Positions 21,612 to 36,300 of a stretch of DNA of 62,557 nucleotides are shown in pieces. Numbering within the stretch: the stretch's first letter is position 1; every line of letters starts with the position of its first letter. The DNA lies in NCBI RefSeq assembly GCF_001039355.2, contig NW_019775647.1, forward strand, positions 864,286 to 926,842. Direction: 5' to 3'. A model generated the notes under the pieces. The model was not told the origin of the DNA. It searched no databases and saw only the letters and a program-made list of their open reading frames with translations. This DNA is from Lingula anatina. Its lineage: Eukaryota > Brachiopoda > Lingulata > Lingulida > Lingulidae. A program made the position numbers and the translations under genes.

Positions 21612-23513
21612 AGAGAAGCTTCAGGGATCAGTTTTTTCAAAAAGTCTGTAGATGGCAGAGACTTAGGCTTCGTTCACATGCAATGTCTATTTTCTAATTT
21701 CTATTTTCTATTTTCGCTATCTTATGATCACGGTCTGTGCCCTGAATATCCCGCCGCGTAATTACTGGCAGCGCGAGCCAGTTACTTATAGTAACTTATA
21801 GTAACTGGCTCGCGCTGCCAGTAATTACGCCGCGGGATATTCAGGCCACAGACCGTGATCATAAGACATACCGCAAATAGAAAATAGAATTTAGAAAATA
21901 GACATTGCATGTGAACGAAGCCTAAGTCTTATCGTAAAAAGCAGGGATGAGATTTTACATACTAATGGCAGATTTCCAGTTTTTTTTTTGGAATGAAAAA
22001 TGTCATTGGCCTAGCCAGCCCCCCTGGAGCCCCTGCCATATCTACTACTTTTTCACTAAATGGCAGTCTCAATACCTTGAAAAAGTTTTAAAATTTGTGC
22101 GTCCAAATTACAGATTCATATTTTGGACTTCTTGTGCCCCAAATCCCATTGAAAGCCCTTGCAAGAATGAATTCTAAGTTTTGTCATTTTATTAATCTGT
22201 ACTAGTACTGATTTTTATAACTTATATGATATTTGATACGGTGTCATATGTAATATTGATACTTGATAAACTGCCCTTACTATAATATAAAGCAAGGATG
22301 AAATATTGCCATATAAGTGATGTCATCTTTCAAGCAAGGGCTTGCAAAGTACGATAGTATCAGAGAATTTATATGCCCCATTTCTTTAACTCTTGTTGTC
22401 ATCATGATAAACGATACATAGTCTCATATTTTATAAAGCCAGTTCTTCTTGAACTCCCCCATCCTACATTGTACAAAAGGCTACACCAGGGCGGAGTGTG
22501 CATTGTAATAATTTAACCAGGAGGAAAGTTAAGTTTTTATCCCAGTGCCACATTTTGAGCGTGGGCCTACTAGTACAATAATTATAGTCGATACAGAAGA
22601 ATGATCAGATGCAGATCCACCTCCTTCGTTGATGTTGACTTCGAGAAATATATCATTTTAAAAATTATAATATATTTGTAAGCTGCCATGATGTAAGGTC
22701 CTTTATACATAGATTGTATACCTAAGAGATATATTAGCCTGTACTAGTACACTTTGTGAGATTGCAGTGACAGTCTAATAGTCTTTCCTTTTTTGTGAGA
22801 GTCACCTAAATGTCCTTCCCCATCCCCATCTTTGACAAAACCAATTAAAAACTAGAAACTTCACAACAGGAAAGAGAATTATGGGAAACTAGTTTAAGGG
22901 ATTTAATTGTTAGTTAATTACGTGTTAGGGCCTTTCAGAGTATACCAGTATATACTAGTACTGTATCCTCTATAGTAAATATATTATGATATTTGATATG
23001 AATGGCACACGGTATGCACAAGGACATCATTGAACAATTTAGCAGGGCTGTCTAAGTACATATAGACTTAGATAGAAATTAACTTATTAAGTCAATATTA
23101 AGTCATTGATTTCTTGGAAATATTAGATTACCACTGGTTACAGAAATGTTATTGGGTGTCTGTTATTTATAAACTGATGATAAGCATGCTGGCATCATTT
23201 ACTATCTAGACTCAGTTGTCTATATATGGTTTTAATTGTAAGGGCCAGGCCACCGTAGAGTTAACTGTTCCTCACCCAAGAGTTTTCCCAGAGAGCAGTC
23301 CAACCATCATTTGGACAGCCTTTGTCCTCAAAAGACTGTTCATATTTTCCAAGACAGCTGGACAGCTTATAAATTTTTTGGGGAATAATGGCATATTCGT
23401 AGTTGGACTCCCTGTAAATCGATGACCAAATTACAGATCAGCATTTTGGGCTCCCTGTATTTTAAATAATAGAGAAACCCCAGGCTTCCCATTATGTTCT
23501 ATGAGCAGCTAAG

Positions 23514-23574
<61 letters not shown>

Positions 23575-25935
23575 TGAGAGAGAGATGGCTTTATGTCCCG
23601 TTTTTCATCCACTTTTGTATAATCCATCTTGGCACCAGTACTAGTAGGTGCATTTCCTGATGTCAACAATTTCAGTTATCTGTTTGTTTGCTTTGAACAG
23701 AAACCATTGCCAGAAAGTCTTATCCCTCTGATTGACTTTTTTTTTTAAATTCTTAATCTCTTTTCATTTTGAAGATTTTTAGTTGACTTTTATCTAGGGA
23801 AGTCATCCAGTTTGGCTTTTTCTTCAGGGTTGCTGCATGGGAATCTGTCATGTGATAAAAACCTGTTGTCAATGGAATGTCACTTATGGTATATTTTGTA
23901 ATGTGCTGTATTAACATTATTTTTTAAACATTTCTTTAGGGGCTCTTCCATTCAATCTTTTAAAAGAAAAATAATATTACATATTTATAATTCAATATAA
24001 TAATCATTTATTTATACCAATAACCAATCTTAGAACTGATACAGATTTTGATTTTAATAATTAAAAATCTCTATTTTCTCCTTTAAATTTCAAATGATTA
24101 ACTTTTAGTCACTATAATAAGATTACTGCATTTCGTATAATATATCAAAAAATACTAAATTTCATTGACTTTGTAACAAATCTCTTCTTTATTAACAAGA
24201 TACGTTGTCCTGTAAATTCAAATATATTTCTAGTTATTGTGTATTTATCTCTTTTATTTAAGATCAGCCAAAACAGAGAATTACCATAAAATTCAACAGA
24301 AACCAGATAACTTTTTCATCTTTGCAGTGTGTTTTAGTTTCTGAGTGTGCTCTCTCTGATTTAATCAATAATAACAGAATTTCTGTGAAATTCTTCAGAA
24401 AACATGATCATATTAAAAAGTAACTTAATATAGTGTGTTTTTTAATCTCTGTGTGCTTTCTCTCCCTTTCTCAGGACTCCCCAGATTCTGACCGAGACTA
24501 TGCGAATTACAGACCAGGTTCTCTCTCTCCCTTTTCCACTTTCGCTATCTCTCCTCCCTCCCCCAGCCTCGTCCCCAATAACCCTATGAAAAATCTCGAC
24601 TACGGCTGGGAAGAACATCTGGACGAAACTACAGGACGAACTTACTACTACAACGTGCACACGCGACAAACATCATGGAACCCACCTCGGGTACGAGCAC
24701 GTATTCGCTCACACTCGGATGCGGTTTTTACCGCCAGGCAACGGCTTCAACTTAACACCAGTCGGGACTCTGCATTTTCCTCTGATTTTTCACCTGTAGG
24801 TGGCATGTTATGCACATTTCTTTACTTCCTTTTGGAACTTTCTGTGACTCAAAATTTCATTGACAGTTCCACATTATATTTTTTTTTTCTGTGTATGCAT
24901 CGTTATTTATTATATTTCATCTAACTATACTGCATGCCCCATTAACAGCCTTTTTGTTCTAATTATTGCATCTGGATGTATTCTGCCTGCTACCACTAAT
25001 CGCATTTCTAATACTGATATATAATATGTTTTATTGCACTTATTCTCACAAAACAAACACTAAAGAAGGGGGAGGGGCTGCAACGCCTGCTGCACCTGAT
25101 GATAAAATTGCAACGTGTTTCAAATTGACAAAAATATTTATCTAGCAAATAATAGCAGATATCTTAAAAGACAGATGCCTATTTTAGGTCATGTTTGCTA
25201 CTAGACCAGTTGAGTCTGGTGACGTGTCACATAAGACCTTAAGCCTAATTATTAACTGATTCATACTGCTTATAAGTTGTATTTTTGATATTGGTCGAAG
25301 AGCATTTTATGAACAATTGGTGCACAAAATATTTAGTTGACATAGAGTCCAAAATGGGCTTTTATTACCATTGAGACAAAAAGTATTTGTCAGGACAGTT
25401 AAAATTGAGTCAGGGGCTTGATTGAAAGTCCAAAAACGGATCCTTTTTAAATTCTTTGTAAAAATTTTCAATAGTCTTTGATAAGACAGATTTTTTTATT
25501 TCACTCATTTTGTGAAATAGGCCCTTGAATAATCAAAACTGACATCTCAAAATGGCAAAATGTTTGGGATTTGAAAAAGAGACAAATTCTCCTATCCCTG
25601 TTGTTTTGGTTGCAAGTAATGTTTCTTTCACATAGTACATTTGTCAAACCATTCATGTGCATATGATTGCGTACACCTGCTTGTGTGCATGTCAGTGCAG
25701 GCACATTGAATCTGGCGCAAATATACACCAAGCAGGGGGAATGAGAGTAGATGCAAGGAGGGGGGGGGGGCATTTGCATGTTTATTGGTATTAACACTTG
25801 CATATTGTGCACTGTGCAGCATGATGACTAACTGGAATATGCATGGCCATATTGATTATATGCTGAATGGGGTTATCTGTTTGCAGTGGTACATTTGGCT
25901 AGCTATTTTAATAGCTAGCACAATAAGATAAAGAC

Positions 25936-25980
<45 letters not shown>

Positions 25981-26194
25981 CTACTGTACTCTGCCATCTT
26001 CTTCATTCCATTTTTAACCTCAGATCTACCAAAATACCTGAAAATATTTCTGTTGATTGTAAAACACTCTTTGGAACTAGGGAAGCACCCATGATGCCAT
26101 TGTTTTAAAGACCAGTATTAAAGCAGCACTAAATACACCTCAGTTTATACACATACGTCAATGTCCAGAGCCAAGTGCAAGATAATAACACACA

Positions 26195-26238
<44 letters not shown>

Positions 26239-29200
26239 TCTAAAGAGAGAGTTCATGTTCTCTAGACTGTTTTTTTTTTTTTCAGCTATATGATAATGTA
26301 CAAGAATATCTTAAAACGCATGCACAGTAGCACCTTAGTGATTTTAATATGTTCTTACCACTAACTCATAAAACTAATTTAGTCAATAATCTTTGCCCTG
26401 CCTGATGAAGAAGCATCATTATCTGGAATGACATATGAATGTTAAGGACAACTTTGCACAGTAGCACCTTAGTGATTTTAATATGTTCTTACCACTAACT
26501 CATAAAACTAATTTAGTCAATAATCTTTGCCCTGCCTGATGAAGAAGCATCATTATCTGGAATGTCATATGAATGTTAAGGACAATTTTGCTTTTGCTTT
26601 GACTAATGCTATGTGCAATGAGAATTTAGATTTATGATTCTGGATTTAGATGTTATGGTTAAATTTACTTATTATTACCTTTTAGAGGTTAAATAAGTTT
26701 GGTCTACATGTTTTTTATGTCCCTTTAGAATTATTTGTTTATATTTACAGGGATTAGGGTATTGCAGATTGTTTTGTCATGATATACATGGGCAGTGGTT
26801 AGGCTTTATTTGTTATTCTGTATATGTTATTAACATTTTTGTTGTGTTATATTTTATGTCATTATATTATTATGCTTTTGAATATATTGCCACATGCAGT
26901 TGTAATGTTTGTCTGTTACAATACATTTATTATACTATTATGACATTTTCTTGTAAATGTCGAAGAAATTTGTGTAATGTTTTATAAACAAGACACATTG
27001 TTTAAGTTACATTATGTCAGTATATATACTCATCGTTTCCATCTTTATGTACCATTGTCACGAAAAAAGGAAGTGAAAAAATTTTCTACTTCAAGTGATT
27101 TTAATGAGATATTTATCTTTTTGAAAGAAAATTTTAAAGTCAGGAGATTTATATGAGCAAAACGAGCACATATCGTATGAGAAGTTCAAGAATATTATTG
27201 TCATGCCTTTAATACTCTACAGGCGAGTCCAGTTTCCCCTCACAGCCCCAGTATTAGTCCATTGAGACCTTCGACTCTCTCCTCTAAAAGTGCCAGTCTT
27301 CCGCGAGGTTGGAAACAGGAAGTAAATGATGGCGGAGAGGTGACTTTTGTGAATGACGGTCTTGGGGAAAAGGTATTTGTTTTGGTTTATCAAATTTAAA
27401 TGATTTTGCAAAAATGAAATCAAAGGAGCTTCTGAGAAATGCAATGGAATTTATATTCAAGAGTTGTTTTTTTTGAGACCATCTGATGCCACTAGCACTT
27501 TGGATTCATAATTTTCTACATAGAATCCTGTTTAAAGTGTGCCAAAACTTTCAATTTTTTTCCAAAGTAATTTTCATCAGTGCAAAACTTGTTCTTTGAC
27601 TTGGATCTGACATTTTGTACCATTTTTGATTAAGTAATGTAGTTCCAAATGCTTCCCACAACTTTAAGACTGCCACGTCCTTCTGGCTGCATTTCATCGG
27701 GAAATATTGATACACAGTACCTTTAATTGGGAGGTTGTTTTGTTTTTAGTTTCTGAATTGGGAAAGATAATTAGCTGTTAGCAGGATGTATAGATACAGA
27801 AAATATGACTTTGGGACAAGCTGACATTTCGATGTTATACCTTAAATATCCAGATTAATGCTTCAATTTGACATCCAACCAAAGTAAATTGTGTTAAACT
27901 GTTAATTTTTATCTTTTTAGTGGCTGTGTTCCCAAGACGACCAAGGGAGGACATATTACTACAAAGAAGATGGCTCCGAGTCGGCATGGGAGTTGCCTGA
28001 AATGCCAAAGGTAAGTCCGCGTATTTATCTTCTGTAACAACCCCCACAAATGTTGCTATATGGCAAAAGCTTGAAAATTTTGTCACTTAAAAATTGATTA
28101 ATATTTTAAAATGCCCAAAATGTTCAAGTTTGATGAAATTTTCCGACAAAATTTTCAAGACCAACTAAATTTTCAAAATTTTACTCTATCACAGAGAACA
28201 AATATATATTAAATATATAACAAATATATACAAAATATATAACAAAAGGAACCAGTACATGGAAATGTAACTCTAAAACCATAGACTTAATGATGGTGTT
28301 GTGAAATAGTGACAGAAGGTTTATGGTTACAGAATAGGACTTTTACAGGGAAGTGTGGGAGTACGTGTGATGACAAATTTGTAATGATGCACATGAAATT
28401 TGAAGCATGAATTTGCTGTGGCATCATCAACTCTTTTTTTCTTTGTTCAAAAATGGCATATTATCTCATATTCAGGGGACAAAAGAATTTGTCACTGAAT
28501 ATGAAGCTTTAGTGGCTCTGAAAGTAAAATGACTCACTGTCTGTTGAGACTTCTGTTGGGACTTCAGTTGAATAGGATATCATGTTTAGGGTGTAAGTTA
28601 AAAGCTCTGTGCAGAATATCAGGCATAGAGAGATAAAGTGAATCCACAGCATGTGTTCTGTCTGCATTTCTGACTGACAATTATAGTCAGAGTTAAGGCA
28701 TGAACTGATGGTTATAAGATCCAGGTCAAAGATTACTGCTCAGTGAGTCATCTTCATTTGCTTTTGGAAAGGTCAAACATTAACAAAAAAAGTTACTATA
28801 TACTTTATTAAAATGTAAAAGATGGTGTGCTGTGATTCAAAATGTTCATTTAAAGTGGTTATGTGGATTTTCAAAATAATAAATGAACGTATGATTATTA
28901 ATAACAGAAAAATATGTAGTTAAAAGTTCACATGTTAATGGGATTCACAGTGCACAGTTAGGCTAAGCATACAAAAGTTACCCAACATCGTAATCTGTTC
29001 TATAGGTAATTGATATTCAATCTCCAGAATTGTATCATATTTATAGGTGAACTTTGACAAAGCATGATGCTGTCAATGACAAAAAAGAATAATAATCACA
29101 GTTTTATTTAGTATTCTGTATTGGAATTGTTCCATGAAATGCACTTCAATAGGGCAACATGTGATTAACCACCGATTAAAATTATCAGTGCAAACTTACG

Positions 29201-30302
29201 TGATAAGATACCTTCGTAGGGGTGGATAAGCCACGTCCTTCTTCTTGACGCTAAATTTGAAGGATTAACTACACATTGCATCTTTAACTGTTTGACAAAT
29301 TATGACTGTTAGTTTCAGTACATAACAGTCTGTATGACACATTTAAAAAAGTGCCATAATCAGCTAAAACTACAAAAATCCACAGTTTGCAGTATTTACA
29401 AATAATTGCTTGGTGTTGGTAATAAAATGTTGTTGGAGGTGCTGGAATGCGTTAGTTGTGCCAGTGCCTGCCATGGTTGTTACTGGATGCAATCAGCTTT
29501 TAGTGCAGTCCCATTTGAGGTTTGGTTCCTAAAAGCACCCGTTAAGTATAAAAAAAAAAATGAGCATTAGTGGTTTACTAATGAGAACATTATTTTAAAT
29601 ATATCAGTAAGTAAAAAGTTAAGATAAATAGATCAAAGTTTTATTAGTAGCAGTAAGTGGAATGCATATTGTGTCTTTGCTGTTGAAACCACCCTTAAAA
29701 AAAAAAAAATGTGGATACTTTACTGAAATGAATATAGGGTACAAATAAGACAAAAGTCTGGATTGAAGCATTGAAATCCATATTTGGAACTAAAAAAAAA
29801 ACATTCCAACTAGCCAAGAGAGAAGCATTATTGTTTGGTAATGAAGAACTGAGTAAGGAAAAAGTGAGACATTTCTTGTGAAGGATTCTAGTGAGAATGA
29901 AAGATAGAAAGAGAAATATGGAGAACTGATGTAATTTAAGGATTTGATTCCAACAAATCTGTGACTAAAAGTAATCAAAATCTTTTGATGAGATAATTGC
30001 GTGTTTGATGAACCCTAATGATTGCTCATTAATAAATGTTAATAGGAAAAAAAATTGAATTTATAAAGAACTGACCTTGTTAGCTCTTTGTCTTTTCCCA
30101 GATAGCCACATCTGTTGCCTTGGTAACATGTGGTAGCGCAGACAAAGGGTTTTCATGATCTTCCTCGTTGTAGCTGTTTGTATGCATTTCTAAAAAAGGT
30201 GCTTATTTCTATTTGTCCCCTGTTTTTTTATGTTCTCAACATGAATTGGCCACAGCCCTTCACCCACTCACTTAATTTGTCAGTTTTTTTTATATTATTA
30301 TT

Positions 30303-30342
<40 letters not shown>

Positions 30343-33300
30343 TTTTTTACAATAGAGGAGGGGGTGGATTCTTTCTATCTCAGTCATTTAGTAGGCAGTT
30401 AAAACAAAAACAGATATTTTATATCATTTGAATCTCTTAAAAGGTTGGGACATGGTCATCTTGAAAGAATTATATATTATGCTTATTGCCTATTTTAACT
30501 TTTTTAGGCTGAATGAAACATCTACCAGCTGTTAGCACTAGTTCATTTTCATTCCTAATTGGAAGAAAAGACAATTATCATTTCATGGTGACATAATAAT
30601 TGCTGATAATGTTTAACATATGGTAATACACACATCTGATATTGTTACAGGGTAGTTAGGCTACTGGTATGATTATTTTTTCACAAGGACATGAGGATCA
30701 ATTGGATGATCTAAGAAACCAAGAAGGAGGATATAAGTCTTCTATCCCCCCCCCCTCCCCCCCCCCCCCCCAACTACCTTTCTGCTTGCAAGATTTTTTT
30801 TTCTAAAATATGCGTAGAAGGTGGTCGGAAATACAAAGTCTTCTTGGGGTTAGTCCTAAAACGCTTTTAGTTTACCTGTTCCTTTTGGGAGCCTATAACA
30901 GCCTGACCATAGCGGCACACTCTGTGTAACAGGGTAACATATTGTCCATTAGGTACAATATGGCGCAATATGTCGCACTGCAGCCATGATGACTAGAATT
31001 CTTCAGAGTTCAGGCGATGGATTTTGAGAATAGCTGAAATAATGCGAGTTGTGTTTTATTAGTAGGTTGAGCATTTTTTAATTTTTTCCAGTTGATGATT
31101 TGTTTGGATTGGATTTAGGAGGATTTTTATTTTCATTACATTTCTGATCAGCAGTACATGTTATTGGCGTTATTTCTCAAAAATATATATTACTTTCTGA
31201 AAGTTTTGATATTGTTTGCCCTGGTCAAGATCATGTCTTGACTGATATTTGATAACAGAAATTGTGGTTGTAGTTTAGAAATGTCACACGAGGCCAGTGA
31301 CATCTGGACTATGTTTTGAGGAATTCAGGTTGGAATTCTAGGAAAAGTTGCCACGGAGACAAGGTGGAAGTTAGACGTTGGAAAAGCAAAACTCACAGAT
31401 TGCAGTAGAAGGAAAAAAGGTGAATTCTCATTAGTTTGAGAAGGAATACAGATGAGGAGGAAGACAGCAAGGAGGCAATTAAACTTAATATGAAGTGATG
31501 CAGAAGTATATTATCACAGTGGCAAGTTTCTGGGAATAAAGAACAAAAGCTATATACTTAAAATGAATGCTGAAAGGTGGACTGAAGGTGAGAAAGGAAA
31601 GAGAATTGTGAAAGAAAACATTTACAGCAAAGAGACAAATTGATAAATATGGCAGAATAATTGACTTGTATTGAAAGAGACAAGAAGAAGAAATTTGCTA
31701 TTTAAACATGGCAGCTGTGATGCCAAAGATAAAGATTGAATTTTCAGCAGAGAGTAATATCAGAGTTGGAAGGAAATAACTATATAGTGACCTAAGATTA
31801 TCAATATTTATATAATGCACAATGGATAGTGTATTCGTGGAAATAGTACATACTACTGTGAGGCTGACATCAGTTTTACCTAGGAGGTCACTGAAAAGAC
31901 TGATAGAACATAAAAATCCTCCCAAGGCAGAGGAGAATGGTGCGCAGGTATGTGAAAGCTATCGTTACAACTGAGTACCTTTTGTTTTCTATAAACCACT
32001 GTTTTTATCAGATTAATTGTATGAACAGTTGGGTTTAAGGCATTTGTGTGTTAGATCTTTATATTGAAAAACACAGCCTTGGAAATTTCAAGTTTCCTTT
32101 TTAATCACCCACTTAAATTATATAGCAAACACTGTTGGGAAATTACAATCTATAAACAGTGGCGTGCAAAAGCGGTCTTTTGGAAGATGGTCAGAATTTT
32201 TAAAAGTTTACTTTGATTGGCATCTAATTTTTCGACATCAAAAATGGAAGATGGATCAACAAAGATAATTTGGAAGACTGTCAGAAAATATCTCTGGATG
32301 GGTTCCTGATAAACTTGATTTCCCGTTTTAATTTTTTTTTTCTTTTTTTATGCTGATATGAGATACTAATGAGGAGATCAATATATAATCTGGAAAATGG
32401 ATCGAGGATTCAAATGAGTTGATTTACAGCAGAAGTATTATAGAAGTAAAACACTAAAAGAAGTAAAGAAAAAACTTCCAAGTAGATTTTGGCAACATGT
32501 TCTATCTTAAAAATTTTAAATAATTTCTAAAAATTAAAAAAAGAAATTATTTCCCAGCTGGGAATCAAGAACAGTTAAAATGACTTGTGGTGGCTGGAAA
32601 TGCCTCCCTGTTCGAGCCCCCTCCCAGTATTATTGTTTGTATGCTGAAGCTTATCTGCATATGGCATGTGATTTACCTTAGGGAGCCCCTAATAATAATC
32701 ACAATATTGCATTACAGAGGCAGGATACCTCTTTATGTTAACCTCACCAATGATTGTAATGTTGCATGTTAGGTTTTAATATCTCTCCCCCTTCCCCTGT
32801 GAGCCCCTTAGGCAAACTTATACCCCAGATGATTGACATTAATATTTACAGCTGTTAGCCCCAACCTGCACCCACCTTTGTGAACCTCATATTTTTAGGT
32901 CAAAGTCAGATATGTAAACCCCCCCCCCCCCCCTCTTATGACAACCCTGAGTGGGTCCCTCGTGGAATTTCTATAGATTGTAGTTTGATGGACGAGAGAA
33001 TAGAAATTAGTTATGGTCTTCATATAACTAAGCCTTTTGAGCATCTCTTGAGTGGCTCCAGGGTGCCCCCTTTGTGACCCTCACTGGTAGTCACTATAGA
33101 TCTGAACTTCTCGTAATTTATTTCAAATATAACCAAGTTTAAAACCTTGAATACATTTGAATACACCTTTGATGACTCCTTTGATCTGTGTTCCCTGAGG
33201 TGCCCCAACTAAATTAATTCCTTTCACCTTTAGCCACCCCCCCCCCCTTTGTGAGCCCCAAAAATTGGTTGTCAGGGATGGCAGATTGGTAGACTGAAAG

Positions 33301-36300
33301 AATGAAGTCAGGTCTTCAGTTCCTACTACCTGTGTCATGCAATGCAGTGTTTAGTGGCCTTTCACATTAAAACCATTGATCTTCCGGAACGCAGTGAAAG
33401 GGATTGGCAATGTTTTTTTGATATTCATTGCAGGATTTCATTATTTATTTTGTCTTCGGGAGAATTCATGTGGCTGTAAGAGCTGTGTTGTCATTATTAT
33501 TATCAGTGCACTGTTGAGGTGGGCTTTCTTAAGTAGACTGAATGGGACTCTTTATGCATTATTATTCATGAGGAGCTGCTGATATTGTTATTGTAACTAA
33601 AGGAGTTTTTGGCAGTGCGTTGCAATTGCTGACATCGTCCGGGCCATCATTAGCAGTCTTGCTTGGTGGCAGTGGACGCTGCTGCGGTCAGACTTTTACA
33701 GGTGGCTGTGGATTTGATAACTGACATGGTCACTATTATCAGCAAAGTGGAATTTCGTGTTAAAGTCAACCTTGTGTAGGTGGCAGAGACGAGACCCATG
33801 TGACATTTAAACTTGTAAGATTCACAGTTCAGTGCTGCAGAAATAGGAGACAGTCACTGCGGTTAACAGCCAGACACTTGTATAGGAAACTGGCTGAAAT
33901 AAAAACATATTATTCGGTGTGTCGATAAGATTGTCTGAAAGTGGGACGGATAACATCAGTTGACCAGTACAGAGACCCATGGCCTACACGACAACTTTCT
34001 TGTCAGGCATTTGGCAAGCTGTGTGTTTTGCTAAACAGCTTAAGGTTCTATTCGGCAAGCTTAGTGTATGAAAACATTTGGTCTATTATACACATATATA
34101 CATATATATTTACACCTGGAAGAAGAAGACTTGGCAGCGAGAATAGTATTTGTAACATCTAAACATCTTGGTATCTTCAACTGAAGTGGTCTGGAAGGTG
34201 GATATTTATATATTTTCTGTACAGGTGAACTGAAAGTGGATGTTTTGTGGATTTTTAATATAGAGACTGGCTGGAGGAAGATGTTGCCCAAAAATTGAAA
34301 AATTGATGTCTGCAGGAGAACTGAATGAGAAGTTTATATTTTTACATATGCAGTAGAGGTGGTCTAGAAGTGGATATTTCTGTTATATGTAAAAGTAAAA
34401 AAAACATCTGTGCAAAAGGATTGTGGGCCTATTTTTATTTGTCATTTTTTTTGGAGTAGTATGTCCTTTGAGAGGGAAGTGTGACACGCCTGAGGTTTCA
34501 CTGACTTTGATCTATACTGCTACATGATAAGGTAGACAGACAAAAAAGAGACAATTACCTGGTATAATTCTTTAGATTCAACTTAAAAGATAAAAAAAAG
34601 TTTTGTAAAGCATTTTTCTGGACTTTTGGAGCAATTTTTCCAGTCTAATATTACAAGCACTCTTTGGTGACTGATTTAGAATAATCAACAGGATATTTGG
34701 ATAACAATACTTGCATCGTTCACGTGGAAAAAAAGAACCCACAGCAGTATTTATAACCAAACCTGCTATACACTGGATCCTTTTTAAGGAAACAAGTAAG
34801 GACTAGTTTTTTATGCCGAGTCTGATAATCCAGCCTGTTAGTGCATTGGATGACTTCATTGTCTATCAGATTTCTTTATACGTGAACTCCCTTTCCTGGC
34901 TGTTGCTCAACCACCTGCAATGACGTTCTATTGTGTGGTAATAGGTCACATCATCAGACTGAGATAGGACTGACAGTGCATGACATTATATGTATGCAAA
35001 TTTAAGATCTGTTTAAACTGAAGATCTGAAGTCGCAATAACATTGTGTTCATTATGCAGAGCTCTCTCAAATTGTTCCAAGATTTACAAATACAGATTGA
35101 GTGACATTGGTAAAAAGGTCCTTTATCAACTGAAGATGTTTGATGTTCATAACAGTAAAGCTCTGATGCGAGGAAATTTCTGAGGAAGGATACAAAGCTC
35201 CATGAAGTATGCCAGTGATACTGCACAGAGATATCCAAGCTATTTCTTAAAGTACTCCAACTCTCATTTGGGTGTTTTTTAATGTCATGATACTAACTTA
35301 CAGAGAATTAAACACACTGATCCAGTGACATTTTGTTTTCTTTTGAAATTCTGATTCCATATATTACACCAAGGAATCACTGATATATCATGATACATCG
35401 GAATTTTATATTCTATGAATTTTTATCTCGATCTCAAGATATTAAGATAAAACACCATCGATTCTCATCAGAAGGCTCAGACTGACACTTTCACCTCAAC
35501 CTCAGCTAAAGTGCAGCTACTAGAGACTAATATTAGATCATTGTTTTCTGGGATCAATAATAATGATTTTGATATCACTGATTGGTGAGGTACATTTGTT
35601 GTAATTATCACCAGCGAGTCAAAATGCAGAGAGGAAGAACTTGTACATATAAAACTGGAGTGGATATTCTATTTACCTGACAAGGACTTGACACGGAGAT
35701 ATTTTTGGACTAAAAGTACTCCATCTGTTATTTTCACATGAATTGATAGACATATCATATATGAGATAGATTATATGTGCTGCTTGTGCATGTTGGAAGG
35801 AAAAAGTATCGGAGAAAGTATAATTCACAAGAAAGGTTCAGTCACTTTGAGTGCGAGGAAGGCTCTTGCATGATGCATGTGCATGCAGAAAGTGGAGAGT
35901 GTCAGGTTTAGACTCTGCCATTTTGAGTTCATTCTACAAAGGCTCAGCCAATTCAAGTGCAAGAAAAATTGTTTGCTGTATGTCATCCAGAAAGTGAAAA
36001 AATTATCAGGGAAAAGCACAGCTTTCTTAAGTACATTTAAAAAACTTGAATGCAAGAAAGAGTCAACTACTTTGAAAAAGAGACTCTTTGTTGCCTTTGA
36101 GAGCAGGAGATAAAGACAGTCAGAAGAAAACTAAACTATCTTGTCTAAAAGGAAAGACTCAAATGCTCTGAGGAAAAAAAAATCACATTTGTATGCAGAA
36201 AGAGAGAATACTCAGAGAATAACTCAGTCACAGTATAAGCCTGCACTCTTTTTATTGGCAGAGAAAACTAATGGCAAAAATGGATTTCGATTTTGATTCT

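Larger units (their letters stand above)
17244..24474 (+). other. ARHGAP intron 1, non-coding with repeats
   Basis: 7.2 kb between donor GTAAGG and acceptor TTTCTCAG. Holds foldback MITEs at 17828 and 21666, a partial MITE end near 20144-20204, (TA)n at 18621-18682, a GC-rich 9-bp minisatellite near 20459, a 30-N gap at 20631-20660, and a dispersed repeat at 23262-23430. No exon recognised. Confidence 0.7.

Noticed and set aside
26401-26440. CCTGATGAAG in the 134-bp tandem repeat as a hammerhead ribozyme core
   Set aside because: CTGATGA is present but no matching GAAA and no pairing stem II follow; only the short motif agrees.
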